The translations under genes were made by a program, and so were the position numbers. From the NCBI GenBank assembly GCA_016929985.1, contig JAFGIH010000325.1, forward strand, positions 1-17,432: 17,432 bases of DNA. The letters are read 5' to 3'. The notes under the pieces were generated by a model. That model did not search any database. It had not been told where the DNA came from and saw nothing but the letters and a program-made list of their open reading frames with translations. Position 1 is the first letter of the stretch. Each line of letters opens with the position of its first letter. Of the stretch, positions 7,905 through 15,797 are shown in pieces. Origin of the DNA: Thermoleophilia bacterium. Lineage in GTDB: Bacteria > Actinomycetota > Thermoleophilia > RBG-16-64-13.

Positions 7905-7956
7905 GCAGGGCGTCCGGACAGGAAGACCGGAGCGTACCGGAGGGCGATGGTAGAAC

Positions 7957-8430
7957 CTAGGAGACCACCGGCCAGAAGACCTCGGTCACGTGCTTGTGCG
8001 GGTCGGGTTCCACCGACGGGTCGGTCAGGTAACGCTCCCACATCATCTTCGCGAGCTCGAGTTTGTTCGCCTCGGCGTACGCCTGGATCGCCTTGTAGGC
8101 CTTTTCCAGCCCCTCATAGTGGCCCACGTGCGTGGTGAAGGCCACCTTCCCACCCGGCACCCGGCTCGGCTTGATATCGCTGCGCCTGGTCTGGGGAAAG
8201 AACACGCCGCGGATGGTGAAACCTATCTCGGCGTCCACCGTGTCCTCGGTCCAGCCGCGGTAGATCACGACCGCTCCTCCGGAGGGCTGCACGCCCTCGG
8301 CGACCAGAGCCTCCATCACTCGCCCGAACTCCCTCGCCATCACCGCGGGAGACTCCGCCATGGTGCACGTCACGCGAACGCTTGCCAGATGCTCCGCTTC
8401 GACCTCTTTGATCGTCACGTCGTAGTCCAT
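7957..8430 (-). CDS. GyrI-like small-molecule-binding (effector-binding domain) protein
   Basis: The 157-residue protein is a stand-alone GyrI-like/AraC effector-binding domain. Typical stretches are the opening DYDVTIKEVEAEHLASVR, then FGRVMEALVAEGVQ, the central FTIRG strand, PGGKVAFTTHVGHYEGLEKAY, the ERYLTDP segment and the closing HVTEVFWPV. Such domains bind hydrophobic cations or other small ligands, usually as the sensor half of a regulator; here there is no DNA-binding domain. The start is one of two adjacent ATGs (8430 or 8433) right after GGAGGGGGG; the second gives the better spacing, and an upstream in-frame start at 8475 would only add a non-conserved tail. It lies downstream of the macroglobulin gene on the same strand, with a 99-base gap that may hold its own promoter. 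The ligand is unknown. Confidence 0.83.
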   Translation of the reverse strand: MDYDVTIKEVEAEHLASVRVTCTMAESPAVMAREFGRVMEALVAEGVQPSGGAVVIYRGWTEDTVDAEIGFTIRGVFFPQTRRSDIKPSRVPGGKVAFTTHVGHYEGLEKAYKAIQAYAEANKLELAKMMWERYLTDPSVEPDPHKHVTEVFWPVVS

Positions 8431-8479
8431 CATCCCCCCTCCGACAGTGAATGGCCGTGCCCGGGGACGCAACAACGAG

Positions 8480-8505
8480 AGCGCTGTCGCGCTACGACTA
8501 TTCTA
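8480..8505 (-). promoter_or_regulatory. Candidate promoter with short hairpin upstream of the GyrI-like gene
   Basis: TAGAAT (8500-8505, minus strand, within TATAGAAT) is the only AT-rich -10-like element in the gap after the macroglobulin stop. Directly downstream is a short stem-loop, AGCGC-GACA-GCGCT (8480-8493). The hairpin lacks a T-run, so it is more likely part of the 5' leader than a terminator. No convincing -35 is present. Confidence 0.3.
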
Positions 8506-8529
8506 TAGGGAAGTAAGCCGCGGCGCTAC

Positions 8530-11500
8530 CTATTGGACGCTCAGCGCGGCGCTCACAGTCTCCCCTCTCCAATCGGGGGTGTAGTAGGAGTAGACCGTGG
8601 AGGCGGCGCCCTTGCCGCTCACCGGATACAGCGCCACTGCCTGGAAGCTGAAGCTCACTGTATCGCCGGGGTCCATGTCTTCGATATAGACGATCACCTT
8701 GCGACCGGCGATCTCGTAGCGCTTGATGTTCGGCCGCGTGAGCAGGCTCTCCAGCGAGTCTTCGACGGCGGCGAAGCCGGTCGGCACCGAGATGTCCAAC
8801 ACCGTCATCCCCGCCTTGATGGGCTGGGGTGGATCGAAGGTGATCGACACGTCGATGTCGATGAGGTCGTTGACGGCCACCTGATCGGTGTCGTAGTCGA
8901 TTCTGATGTCAAAGACGCTGGTCTCACCCTCGGCCTCCGGGAGGTTGTAGCGGAGCACGCCCTGAACAACGGCCTCGCCTTTGCCCTTGGCCGTCACCTT
9001 CACGACCTCGCCGGCCGGGACCTCGACGACCTGGGTCACGTCGAAATTCTCAGGCGTGATCTTGACGTCTTTCGTCACATCTCCCGCGGCAACCGTCACC
9101 GTCATGTTGGTGTCGGTCGCTCCCAGGGTCGCGTACTCGATGAGCGCCTGCAGAGCGACGACGGTGTCCTGCGTGGTGCCGAACCCGCCTTGGCTGTTCC
9201 GCTGCCCCACCAGCCACTTGGCCGACTGAGCTGCGCTGATCCGGTCGTTGCTCTCGATGAGCGCGAGGGTAGCGTAACCCGTAGCTTCGACGTCATGGCT
9301 GGGAAGCATCATTGCCGGGCCTGCGGTCCAGTGAAGACCTTCTTCGTCCTCGACGGCGAGCTCCATGAGGGCGTCCATGGCCTGACCCGCTTTGCCGCTC
9401 TTGGCCAGCTCGAGCGCGTAGGTCGTCAGAGCCAGACCATAGACGTCGGTGATGTCGTCAAGCCGCCCTTCGAGGTATGCGATGGCCTTGCCGGCGGCGG
9501 CGTCGTAGCCGGCCTCCATGAGGGCGATCGCCACGTAGGCGGTGAGAGTGTCCTTGCCCTGCACGCCGCCCATCATGTCGGTGTGGCACACGAACCCGAC
9601 GGCCTCAAAGGAGCCGTCCGGCTGCTGGTGTCCGGTGATCCAGTCGGCGGCTTCGGAAAGCACCGCCTCATCGATGAAGGTGAGATCCTTCGCCTGGGAG
9701 AAGCTCTTGAGCACGAAGGCGGTCAACCAGAGGCTGCCCGACTCGTCAGACTCCCCGAACGCTGAGAAGCTACCGTCGTTGTGACGGTACGTCAGCTCGC
9801 GCTGATAGCCGGTGATCAGCAGCATCTCGGCCTTGGCCTGGATCTCAGGCTTGAGCTGCCGGGTGGCCTTCAGGTACTCGAGGATGAAGGCGTCGGGAGC
9901 GAAGAGGATCATGTTCTGCTCGCCGCACCCGAACGGCATCTGGAGGAGCTGGTCGAGGCCCTCGATGGTCTGCGCCAAGAGGCTGCCGGTCACGGCCACG
10001 TAGGCCCTCTCCGAGTCAGGCACCGGCTGCAGCCGGCTGAGCGTCATCAGGTTCAGGGTGCGTGTCTCGCCTGCGGGAACGACGACGTTCTCCACGGTCT
10101 CCCGGCTGACGCCCTCGGGCTCGACGATCATGCTCTTGATCACCGCATCCGCCGCGTCCGCGCTACGGGCACTGATCTCCACCAACTGGGTCCCGATGGT
10201 CTTGGGCCGGATACGGAATTCGGCGCTGCCGATGTCGCCGCCGGCCACCGTCACCGTGACCTTCGGATCGTCGAGGAGTTCGAACCACCCGGCCTCCTCG
10301 ATCTCCACCGTTATCTTCTGCGGAGTGTCGAGGTAGTTGTAGAGAGCGATCTTGACGGGGAACTCCTCCCCCCGGATGGCCGAGTAGGGCAGATCGGCCG
10401 AGAGGAAGAAGGGCTGGAACACGGTGAGCGAGGCTTCAGCGATTCCCAGACCGTGCTCGGGGGAGACGGCCACGGCCCGCAGGTCCCAGTTGGTGATGGA
10501 GTCAGGAGCGTCGTACTCGAGAATGGCCTTGCCCGACCCGTCGGTGAGTGTCTCCGCCCAGATCCAGGTCTCGGGGAAGAACTGGCGAACCCGCTGTACT
10601 TCGGCGAGACCGCCGGAGTCATCAGAGCCTCCGGGACGCGTTGCCGCCGCGGCGGTCGTGGCCGGCGCCAAGTTCTGTTCTTTGGCCATGCCGTCGCCCA
10701 TGCCGAGCCCTTGAAGCATCCCTGCGTCCTCGGCCCACCTCATGGGCGACTCGATCTCCTTGCCCTCCGGCACCTTCTTGTTGGAGAGCACGGTGAGGCC
10801 CGCGTCCCTGAAGGTGTCCACGGCACCGGGGATGACCATGGTCCCGCCCATCCATTCAGCCTCGTGCAACTCGACCTGCGGCTGCATGTAGAGGGCTTCC
10901 AGCTCAGCGAAGACCTGCTCCAGGTTGAGCCTGTTCTCGGCCAGGATGAACACCGAGTGGTCGACGGCCACCAGGCCTACCTTGGCCGGGCCCTCAGTCT
11001 GCACCTGCACCTCCACCTTGTCGCCCGGCTTGGCCTCCTCGACGTCGAACGAGGCACTCACCTCGTGTGGGTAGTCACCGGTCACGTCGAAGGGCAGCGT
11101 GTCGGCGGCGACCTCGCTGTTGGGCAAGATCTGGTAGACGAGCAGCTGGGCCGAGGGCGCCATAATCGGGGTCACCTTGAACGAGACCTCGTCGGAGGTG
11201 CTGCTGGTGAAGACCACGCGCCCGCGCGCCACGACCTCGTAGTAGAAGGTCTTGGCCTCAGCAGTGGAGGCGACTGTGAAGCTCGCCGTGTCGCCCACCT
11301 GGAGGTTCAGATCACCTTGCTGCTGCACGTGGATGAAGTTGCCCGATGGTGAATATGAGGAGGTGATCTCGTTGTAGGTGTAGGCGCCGCCGGCGGAGGC
11401 ATCCACAGTCATGCGCACGGCCTTCTTCGGAGGCGTGAACTGCGCGAGACCGGTGCCCCGCTTGGTCTCCACGGTCCTGGTGATCTGCTTGCCGACCTGC

Positions 11501-12681
11501 TCGTAGTCCTCATCGTAGTAGTAGACGTTGATGGTGGCTGCCGCCTCGACGGGGTCGCCCGAGGGGGTCTCGGTCACCACCAACAGACTGAACGGGAGGG
11601 TGGGCTTGAAGGCGGAGCTTTCGGGGATGAGCTGCAGGGTCACCGGAGAGTCCGCGACCGTCACCAACTCGGTGGTGGTCTGCTCGTAGCCGGTGGAGTT
11701 CTCCACCACGGTGATGTCGAGCTTCACGTTGCCGTTGCCCCCGGCCTCAGCGACGCCGGCCACGTACTCGGCCGGCTCGATGGTGAAGTCGCCCTCGCCG
11801 TCGATGGGGGCGGTATAGGTGGCGTACTCCTCCCACTGGCCCACGTAGCGGGTCGCGGTGATCTTCAGTTCCCCTTCCACCGCCCGGCCGTAGCTGTATT
11901 TGGTGGTCACGTGGCCCTTGATCGGCTCATTCACGAGGAACCAGTCTTTTGTCAGCTCGGGAGTGACCTCGTACTTGGGAAGCACATACCTCTCGATACG
12001 CACGTCGAGCTCGGTAGATGCGTCTCCGGCGGACGCCGAGATCTTCCAGACGCCCAGGTTCGGCTCGGCGGAGAGAGGCAGTTGGGTGGTGGCCATGCCG
12101 TATTCGTCGGTGGTGAGAGTCTTCTTGAAGATCTTGATGCCCTTGGCGTCCTGGGTCTCCACGGTCGCCTCGGTCTGCACCGGCCGCAGCTCGCCGTTCA
12201 GCGCTACGAGGCGTAACTCTATTGTCTGCCCGGGCTTGTAGATAGGCTTGTCGGTCTCGAGGAAGAGGAGCGTCCCCGCTTCTACGCGGACTTTGGTGGA
12301 ATCAGAGAAGCCCGCCGCCTTCACCAGCACGTCGTAGTCACCGGCCGCTACCACCGGGAGGTCGAACTCCACCGAGCCGGTGTCTTCTATCGGAGAGGCG
12401 CCCTGGGCGACGATCTTGCCCTTGTCGAAGATCGTCACGCTCGCCGTACCGCTCCCGGGCTTCTCGCCGTCGGTGAGCGTGAACGAGAATGAGGCGGTCT
12501 CACCCGATCGCAGCACGCTCGGCACCAACGCCACGTAGCCATCGGCCTTGGTGGGGACCGTCTGCATGGTGCTGATCGTACCTTCGGCCGCGACCGGATC
12601 GCCGGCCTCGTCGCACGCAAGGACGCTTGCGGCCAGCAGCACGATCAGAACGAACGGGACGAGCAACCTCAAGCGACTCAT
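8530..12681 (-). CDS. Secreted alpha-2-macroglobulin/complement-type thioester lipoprotein
   Basis: The 1383-residue protein begins with a lipoprotein-like signal peptide (hydrophobic core LLVPFVLIVLLAAS, then VLAC with Cys23). It would be exported and lipid-anchored at the outer face of the membrane. Repeated macroglobulin domains run from about residue 45 to 620, including KPIYKPGQTIELR. A low-complexity, bait-like segment lies at about 630-697, and PDSITNWDLRAVAVSPEHGLG at about 720. The thioester motif GCGEQNM has C919 and Q922. The alpha/alpha toroid contains QPDGSF, HTDMMGG with His1033, DVEATGYATLAL and QGGFGTTQDTVVALQAL. The last 115 residues form an animal-type receptor-binding domain (GMTVLDISVPTGF; VYSYYTPDW). 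The family traps proteases or tags surfaces covalently; His1033 aligns with the C3 catalytic histidine and suggests ester formation with hydroxyls. No pbpC-like gene is adjacent. ATG 12681 has GGGAGGTGG just upstream, 44 bases after the endonuclease V stop. Confidence 0.95.
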   Translation of the reverse strand: MSRLRLLVPFVLIVLLAASVLACDEAGDPVAAEGTISTMQTVPTKADGYVALVPSVLRSGETASFSFTLTDGEKPGSGTASVTIFDKGKIVAQGASPIEDTGSVEFDLPVVAAGDYDVLVKAAGFSDSTKVRVEAGTLLFLETDKPIYKPGQTIELRLVALNGELRPVQTEATVETQDAKGIKIFKKTLTTDEYGMATTQLPLSAEPNLGVWKISASAGDASTELDVRIERYVLPKYEVTPELTKDWFLVNEPIKGHVTTKYSYGRAVEGELKITATRYVGQWEEYATYTAPIDGEGDFTIEPAEYVAGVAEAGGNGNVKLDITVVENSTGYEQTTTELVTVADSPVTLQLIPESSAFKPTLPFSLLVVTETPSGDPVEAAATINVYYYDEDYEQVGKQITRTVETKRGTGLAQFTPPKKAVRMTVDASAGGAYTYNEITSSYSPSGNFIHVQQQGDLNLQVGDTASFTVASTAEAKTFYYEVVARGRVVFTSSTSDEVSFKVTPIMAPSAQLLVYQILPNSEVAADTLPFDVTGDYPHEVSASFDVEEAKPGDKVEVQVQTEGPAKVGLVAVDHSVFILAENRLNLEQVFAELEALYMQPQVELHEAEWMGGTMVIPGAVDTFRDAGLTVLSNKKVPEGKEIESPMRWAEDAGMLQGLGMGDGMAKEQNLAPATTAAAATRPGGSDDSGGLAEVQRVRQFFPETWIWAETLTDGSGKAILEYDAPDSITNWDLRAVAVSPEHGLGIAEASLTVFQPFFLSADLPYSAIRGEEFPVKIALYNYLDTPQKITVEIEEAGWFELLDDPKVTVTVAGGDIGSAEFRIRPKTIGTQLVEISARSADAADAVIKSMIVEPEGVSRETVENVVVPAGETRTLNLMTLSRLQPVPDSERAYVAVTGSLLAQTIEGLDQLLQMPFGCGEQNMILFAPDAFILEYLKATRQLKPEIQAKAEMLLITGYQRELTYRHNDGSFSAFGESDESGSLWLTAFVLKSFSQAKDLTFIDEAVLSEAADWITGHQQPDGSFEAVGFVCHTDMMGGVQGKDTLTAYVAIALMEAGYDAAAGKAIAYLEGRLDDITDVYGLALTTYALELAKSGKAGQAMDALMELAVEDEEGLHWTAGPAMMLPSHDVEATGYATLALIESNDRISAAQSAKWLVGQRNSQGGFGTTQDTVVALQALIEYATLGATDTNMTVTVAAGDVTKDVKITPENFDVTQVVEVPAGEVVKVTAKGKGEAVVQGVLRYNLPEAEGETSVFDIRIDYDTDQVAVNDLIDIDVSITFDPPQPIKAGMTVLDISVPTGFAAVEDSLESLLTRPNIKRYEIAGRKVIVYIEDMDPGDTVSFSFQAVALYPVSGKGAASTVYSYYTPDWRGETVSAALSVQ

Positions 12682-12725
12682 GACCCACCTCCCGGTGTTG
12701 ACAGCCGCTCTGACGCCGCAAGCCG

Positions 12726-13469
12726 TCAATGATGTTCCCCGAGCAGGTGGCGAGCCTCGTTCCGCGCCTTCAGAGACAGGGTGTGAGCGGCGGCGAGTGG
12801 CTCGGGAAGCCGGCGCCGTCCGGTAGACCAGACCAGGGCCAGAGCGATCGCACTAGGCAGGTCGACCAGGTGCCCCGGCGAGACGTACACAGGCTTGACC
12901 CTCGACTTGAGTCTTATGGAGGCCCCTTCGGCCCCCCGCTCGGTGCGCAGCACGTAGTAGTCGCCGCGGACCGGCCCAGGGGCCTGGATGACGGGGTGAT
13001 ACGGCGTCTTAGGCACGCCGATGGTGGGAAGACCAAGCACCACCCCCACGTGGGAGGCCATGCCGAGACCGCGCTCGTGCACCACTCCGTGCGCGTCGAG
13101 AAAGACAAGGTCGGGCTCCACCTCCAGATACGACAGCACCTCGAGTGTGAGCCTACCCTCCCGAAAGGCCAGATAGCCGTGCTCAAAGTGACTGTCGGGT
13201 GTTCCCTGCGCCGTGGTGCTGGCCAGGACCTTGAACCGCCTGTCCATGACCAAAGCCGCCGCCCAGGCGCGAGAACCATCACGCGAATAGGAGACATCCA
13301 CACCCGCCGCGTACCTGGGGCTCCCCGGCCCCTCCGCCGGGAGCGGCTGCAACGTCACCCGACCGGCCAACCGGCGTTGGATGGCGGCCGCTTCGTCGCG
13401 GCTCACTCGCCAATCGTGTCTTACTTCGACCACGTGAACCGCCCGCGCAGCGTTGCGGGAGACCGGCAC
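12726..13469 (-). CDS. nfi: Endonuclease V (deoxyinosine 3'-endonuclease)
   Basis: This 247-residue protein matches endonuclease V, which cuts the second phosphodiester bond 3' of deoxyinosine in the repair of deaminated adenine. The catalytic set is complete with the family spacing: D58 in GVDVSY, E104 in AFREG, D125 in FLDAHG and K154 in IGVPK, plus ASHVGVVLGLPTIG. Two family features differ: the PYIP wedge is HFEH (residues 94-97), with Phe95 in place of the wedge Tyr, and the usual DGHG is DAHG. The protein is slightly longer than the usual 220-230 residues. The GTG start at 13469 has only a poor ribosome binding site (TAAGG too close), and a GTG 12 codons further in is an alternative. 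The stop is 44 bases before the macroglobulin start, so the two may be co-transcribed. Confidence 0.9.
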   Translation of the reverse strand: MPVSRNAARAVHVVEVRHDWRVSRDEAAAIQRRLAGRVTLQPLPAEGPGSPRYAAGVDVSYSRDGSRAWAAALVMDRRFKVLASTTAQGTPDSHFEHGYLAFREGRLTLEVLSYLEVEPDLVFLDAHGVVHERGLGMASHVGVVLGLPTIGVPKTPYHPVIQAPGPVRGDYYVLRTERGAEGASIRLKSRVKPVYVSPGHLVDLPSAIALALVWSTGRRRLPEPLAAAHTLSLKARNEARHLLGEHH

Positions 13470-13521
13470 TGCCTTAGTCGCGACCCCCCGCGCCGCTCCG
13501 CCTCTCTCTAGAACAGATGTA

Positions 13522-13926
13522 TCAGTACTTGACCATCCGCGGGAGACCCTTGGCCTGGTCTACCCAGGAAGTAGCCTCCGCCAGGGTGGGGACCCTCCGC
13601 ACCAGCTTCTTTTCCGCGTTCACCTCGACCATCTTGGCCTGGAGGTTCTCGGCCTTGCGCTGCGCCAGTTCGGCCACCGTGTCTACGCCGGCCGCCTCGA
13701 GCAGATCTGAGAACTGCTCCCCCACTCCCTTGATGCGGAAGAGGTCGGACATGTTGACCCAACGCAAGATCAGCTTGTCGCTGATGCCCGTCTTGGCGGC
13801 CACACCCGCACGCCCCTTGGGCGTGGCCCCAGCCTCGAGCAACGCCTCCGTGGTGGTCAGGCCTGCAGCGCTCAACTTCTCCGCGTAGGCCGGGCCGATG
13901 CCTTCGATCTCCTTGACTTTGGCCAT
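13522..13926 (-). CDS. DUF4332 helix-hairpin-helix protein
   Basis: The 134-residue protein has two helix-hairpin-helix-like units. VKEIEGIGPAYAEKLSAAGL is near residues 3-22, and LFRIKGVGEQFSDLLEAAGV is near 62-81. Each is followed by a T-x-x-E/A-L-x helix. This is the DUF4332 pattern, related to the helix-hairpin-helix units of DNA polymerase X and of ribosomal-protein-associated HhH proteins. Nonspecific DNA binding is a reasonable inference; no enzyme domain is attached. I chose ATG 13926 over GTG 13932 because AAGGAG stands 5 bases before the ATG and would overlap the GTG. A promoter-like pair lies just upstream, so it can be expressed separately from pilB. The C-terminus ends in a short conserved VPTLAEATSWVDQAKGLPR segment. 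Confidence 0.85.
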   Translation of the reverse strand: MAKVKEIEGIGPAYAEKLSAAGLTTTEALLEAGATPKGRAGVAAKTGISDKLILRWVNMSDLFRIKGVGEQFSDLLEAAGVDTVAELAQRKAENLQAKMVEVNAEKKLVRRVPTLAEATSWVDQAKGLPRMVKY

Positions 13927-13963
13927 GGACACTCCTTGCTGAGTTTGAGTGGCAGCTCAACCC

Positions 13964-13992
13964 AAGGTATTCCCACTCAGTCGATGTTGGAA
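13964..13992 (-). promoter_or_regulatory. Candidate promoter of the DUF4332 gene
   Basis: On the minus strand TTCCAA (13987-13992) and TACCTT (13964-13969) are exactly 17 bases apart, a fair match to a housekeeping -35/-10 pair. A transcript would start near 13957 with a leader of about 30 bases before ATG 13926. The leader begins in an inverted repeat, TTGAG-TGGCAG-CTCAA (13945-13960, plus-strand reading), which could be an operator or leader hairpin. Confidence 0.35.
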
Positions 13993-14025
13993 GCATGCTT
14001 TCGTCTTGACGGAGCCTGCAGGCTC
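13991..14025. repeat. Three back-to-back palindromes after pilB
   Basis: Three perfect inverted repeats follow one another: AAGCATGCTT (13991-14000), CGTC-TT-GACG (14002-14011) and the 14-base GAGCCTGCAGGCTC (14012-14025). The last one overlaps the pilB stop codon. In pilB mRNA they can fold into small tandem hairpins. There is no T-run, so a standard intrinsic terminator is not supported; a 3' end processing block or protein-binding site is possible. Confidence 0.6.
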
Positions 14026-15700
14026 AAATCGTGACGCGCAGCACCTCTTCGACGGTGGTGATCCCCTCCAGCACTTTGAGACGTCCGTCCTCACGCAACA
14101 ACTTGAGGCCGTTCGCCACTGCGTGCTCCCTGATCTGCTCGGTGGTGGCGTGGTCGAGCACCATGCGCCGGATCTCGCTCGTGACCGGCATCACCTCGAA
14201 CAACCCGATCCGCCCGCTGTAGCCGGTTCCGTAACATCTCTTGCATCCCACTGGTTTTGCAATCTTTGCTGTACCAGGGCCCAGGAAGGTTCGCTCCTCT
14301 TCGGTCATCTTGGACTTGGTGAGGGTGACCGGCTCCTTGCAGCGCGAACAGAGGCGACGGGCCAACCTCTGCGCCACGATGAGTTCCAGCCCCGACGAGA
14401 TGAGGTAAGCAGGAATGCCCATCTCCAGGAGCCGGGTGATGGCGGTCGGCGCATCGTTGGTGTGAAGCGTGGAGAGCACCATGTGCCCCGTCAGGGAGGC
14501 CTCGGTGGCGATCAACGCCGTCTCGTAGTCGCGGATCTCTCCGACCATGATGATGTCTGGGTCGCTGCGGACGAGCGAACGCAGAGCCGAGGCGAAGGTG
14601 AGACCGATGTTGGCCCTGATCTGCGACTGCAGGATGCCGGGCATGCGGCGCTCCACCGGGTCCTCCACCGTATAGATCTTGACGCTCGGGGTGTTGAGCT
14701 CCTCGAGCGCAGCGTAGAGCGTGGTGGACTTGCCCGATCCCGTCGGCCCGGTGACCAGCACCTCGCCCCACGGGCGCTTGATCGTCTTGCGGAAAAGCTC
14801 CAGCTCGGGTCCGCCCATCCCCAGGTCTTCGAGAGTGATGGCGGAGGACCGGTCGTCGAGCAGGCGGACGGTGACGTTCTCGCCGAACACAGTCGGCAGG
14901 CTGGCGATGCGGAGGTCGATGGCTCCCTCGTCAGAACGGAAGGTGGCGCGGCCGTCCTGGGGCAGGCGCTTGTCGGCGATGTCCATGTCGCCCAGGATCT
15001 TGATGCGGGAGATGACGCCATGCTTGATGTCGTTGTCGATCTCAGTCAGGGGATGAAGGACGCCGTCGACCCGCAGCCGGACGGACATGTTTTCGCCCTG
15101 CGGCTCAAAGTGGATGTCGGAGGCCTTGCGACGCATCGCCGTGACGATGATCTCGTCTACCAGCGAGACCACCGTGTCGTACTCGGCCGCTTCGCGGTCG
15201 GCCGCTCTCGTCGTCTCCACAGGCGCACGATCGGCTTCGAGGCGCCCTCCTTCGGTGAAGACGAGATCCCAGGCCTCTGCGATGGAGGTAAGGTTGGTCG
15301 GTATCGGTCTGACCTCGAGGCCAGTGATGAGACGTACGTCGTCGATGGTGACCACGTCGGCCGGGTCGACCATGGCGAGAACGAGCGCCTTGTGACCGTC
15401 GAAGTCGAGGGGTAGCACCTGTCGTGTGCGGCAGAACTTTTCGCTGAGCAGCTTCGCTACCCCGGGGCGCGGCAGCAGCTCCCCGATGCCCGAGAAGCCA
15501 TACGTGCCCTGCAGGGCAAGAGCCTCGTTCAGCTGAGCGGAGGTGATGAAGCCCAGGTGAGCCAGCGCCTCGCCCAGCCTAGCCCCGGTCTCGCTCTGGT
15601 ACCGGACGCTGTCGGCCAGCTGTTCCTCGGTGATGACACCCCTCCCCACGAGGATGTCGCCGAGACGGTGGCCCCGTGAGTATTGTCCGGCGGACAGCAT
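14024..15700 (-). CDS. pilB: PilB/GspE family type IV pilus or type II secretion assembly ATPase
   Basis: The 558-residue protein is a complete secretion ATPase that would power pilus or pseudopilus assembly at the inner face of the membrane. The N-terminus is an MshEN-type domain with two repeats of the RLG-x-x-L motif (RLGDILVGRGVITEEQL and RLGEALAHLGFITSAQL); such domains bind cyclic di-GMP in some relatives. The Walker A motif is GPTGSGKSTT (K324), the Asp box is IYTVEDPVE, Walker B is IIMVGEIRD (E388) and the His box is TGHMVLSTLHTNDA. A zinc-binding tetracysteine motif (C451, C454, C486, C489) is typical of assembly rather than retraction ATPases. Of two in-frame ATGs, 15700 gives AGGAGG a 6-base spacing; 15706 abuts it. 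No pilC, pilM or pilin gene is adjacent, so the rest of the machine must lie elsewhere. Confidence 0.92.
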   Translation of the reverse strand: MLSAGQYSRGHRLGDILVGRGVITEEQLADSVRYQSETGARLGEALAHLGFITSAQLNEALALQGTYGFSGIGELLPRPGVAKLLSEKFCRTRQVLPLDFDGHKALVLAMVDPADVVTIDDVRLITGLEVRPIPTNLTSIAEAWDLVFTEGGRLEADRAPVETTRAADREAAEYDTVVSLVDEIIVTAMRRKASDIHFEPQGENMSVRLRVDGVLHPLTEIDNDIKHGVISRIKILGDMDIADKRLPQDGRATFRSDEGAIDLRIASLPTVFGENVTVRLLDDRSSAITLEDLGMGGPELELFRKTIKRPWGEVLVTGPTGSGKSTTLYAALEELNTPSVKIYTVEDPVERRMPGILQSQIRANIGLTFASALRSLVRSDPDIIMVGEIRDYETALIATEASLTGHMVLSTLHTNDAPTAITRLLEMGIPAYLISSGLELIVAQRLARRLCSRCKEPVTLTKSKMTEEERTFLGPGTAKIAKPVGCKRCYGTGYSGRIGLFEVMPVTSEIRRMVLDHATTEQIREHAVANGLKLLREDGRLKVLEGITTVEEVLRVTI

Positions 15701-15797
15701 GCCCATCCTCCTCCGACGTCGACCAAGAACCCTACGACCAAGTCGCTCTGCACTGTACACCTACATTACAATAGCGGCTAACCAGAAAGGACACCTC
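15701..15797. promoter_or_regulatory. Divergent pilB / hydrolase promoter region
   Basis: This 97-base gap is the only AT-richer stretch nearby. TACAAT at 15767-15772 is a good plus-strand -10 box for the hydrolase, giving a leader of about 18 bases with the Shine-Dalgarno AGAAAGGA before ATG 15798. On the minus strand TACAGT (15752-15757) could be the pilB -10. No good -35 is seen for either. The close back-to-back arrangement could allow shared control. Confidence 0.4.

Noticed and set aside
7926..7943. CCGG-AGCGTA-CCGG inverted repeat as a terminator after the GyrI-like gene
   Set aside because: The stem is only four self-complementary base pairs and lacks a T-run.
9781..11352. Long plus-strand open frame of 523 codons opposite the macroglobulin gene
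   Set aside because: It is antisense to a protein with clear domains and motifs, is rich in His, Arg, Gly and Leu as expected from the reverse strand of a GC-rich gene, and shows no domain of its own.
13949..15415. Plus-strand open frame of 488 codons opposite pilB
   Set aside because: pilB on the minus strand is a certain gene with all ATPase motifs; the opposite frame has shadow composition and no ribosome binding site or motif.
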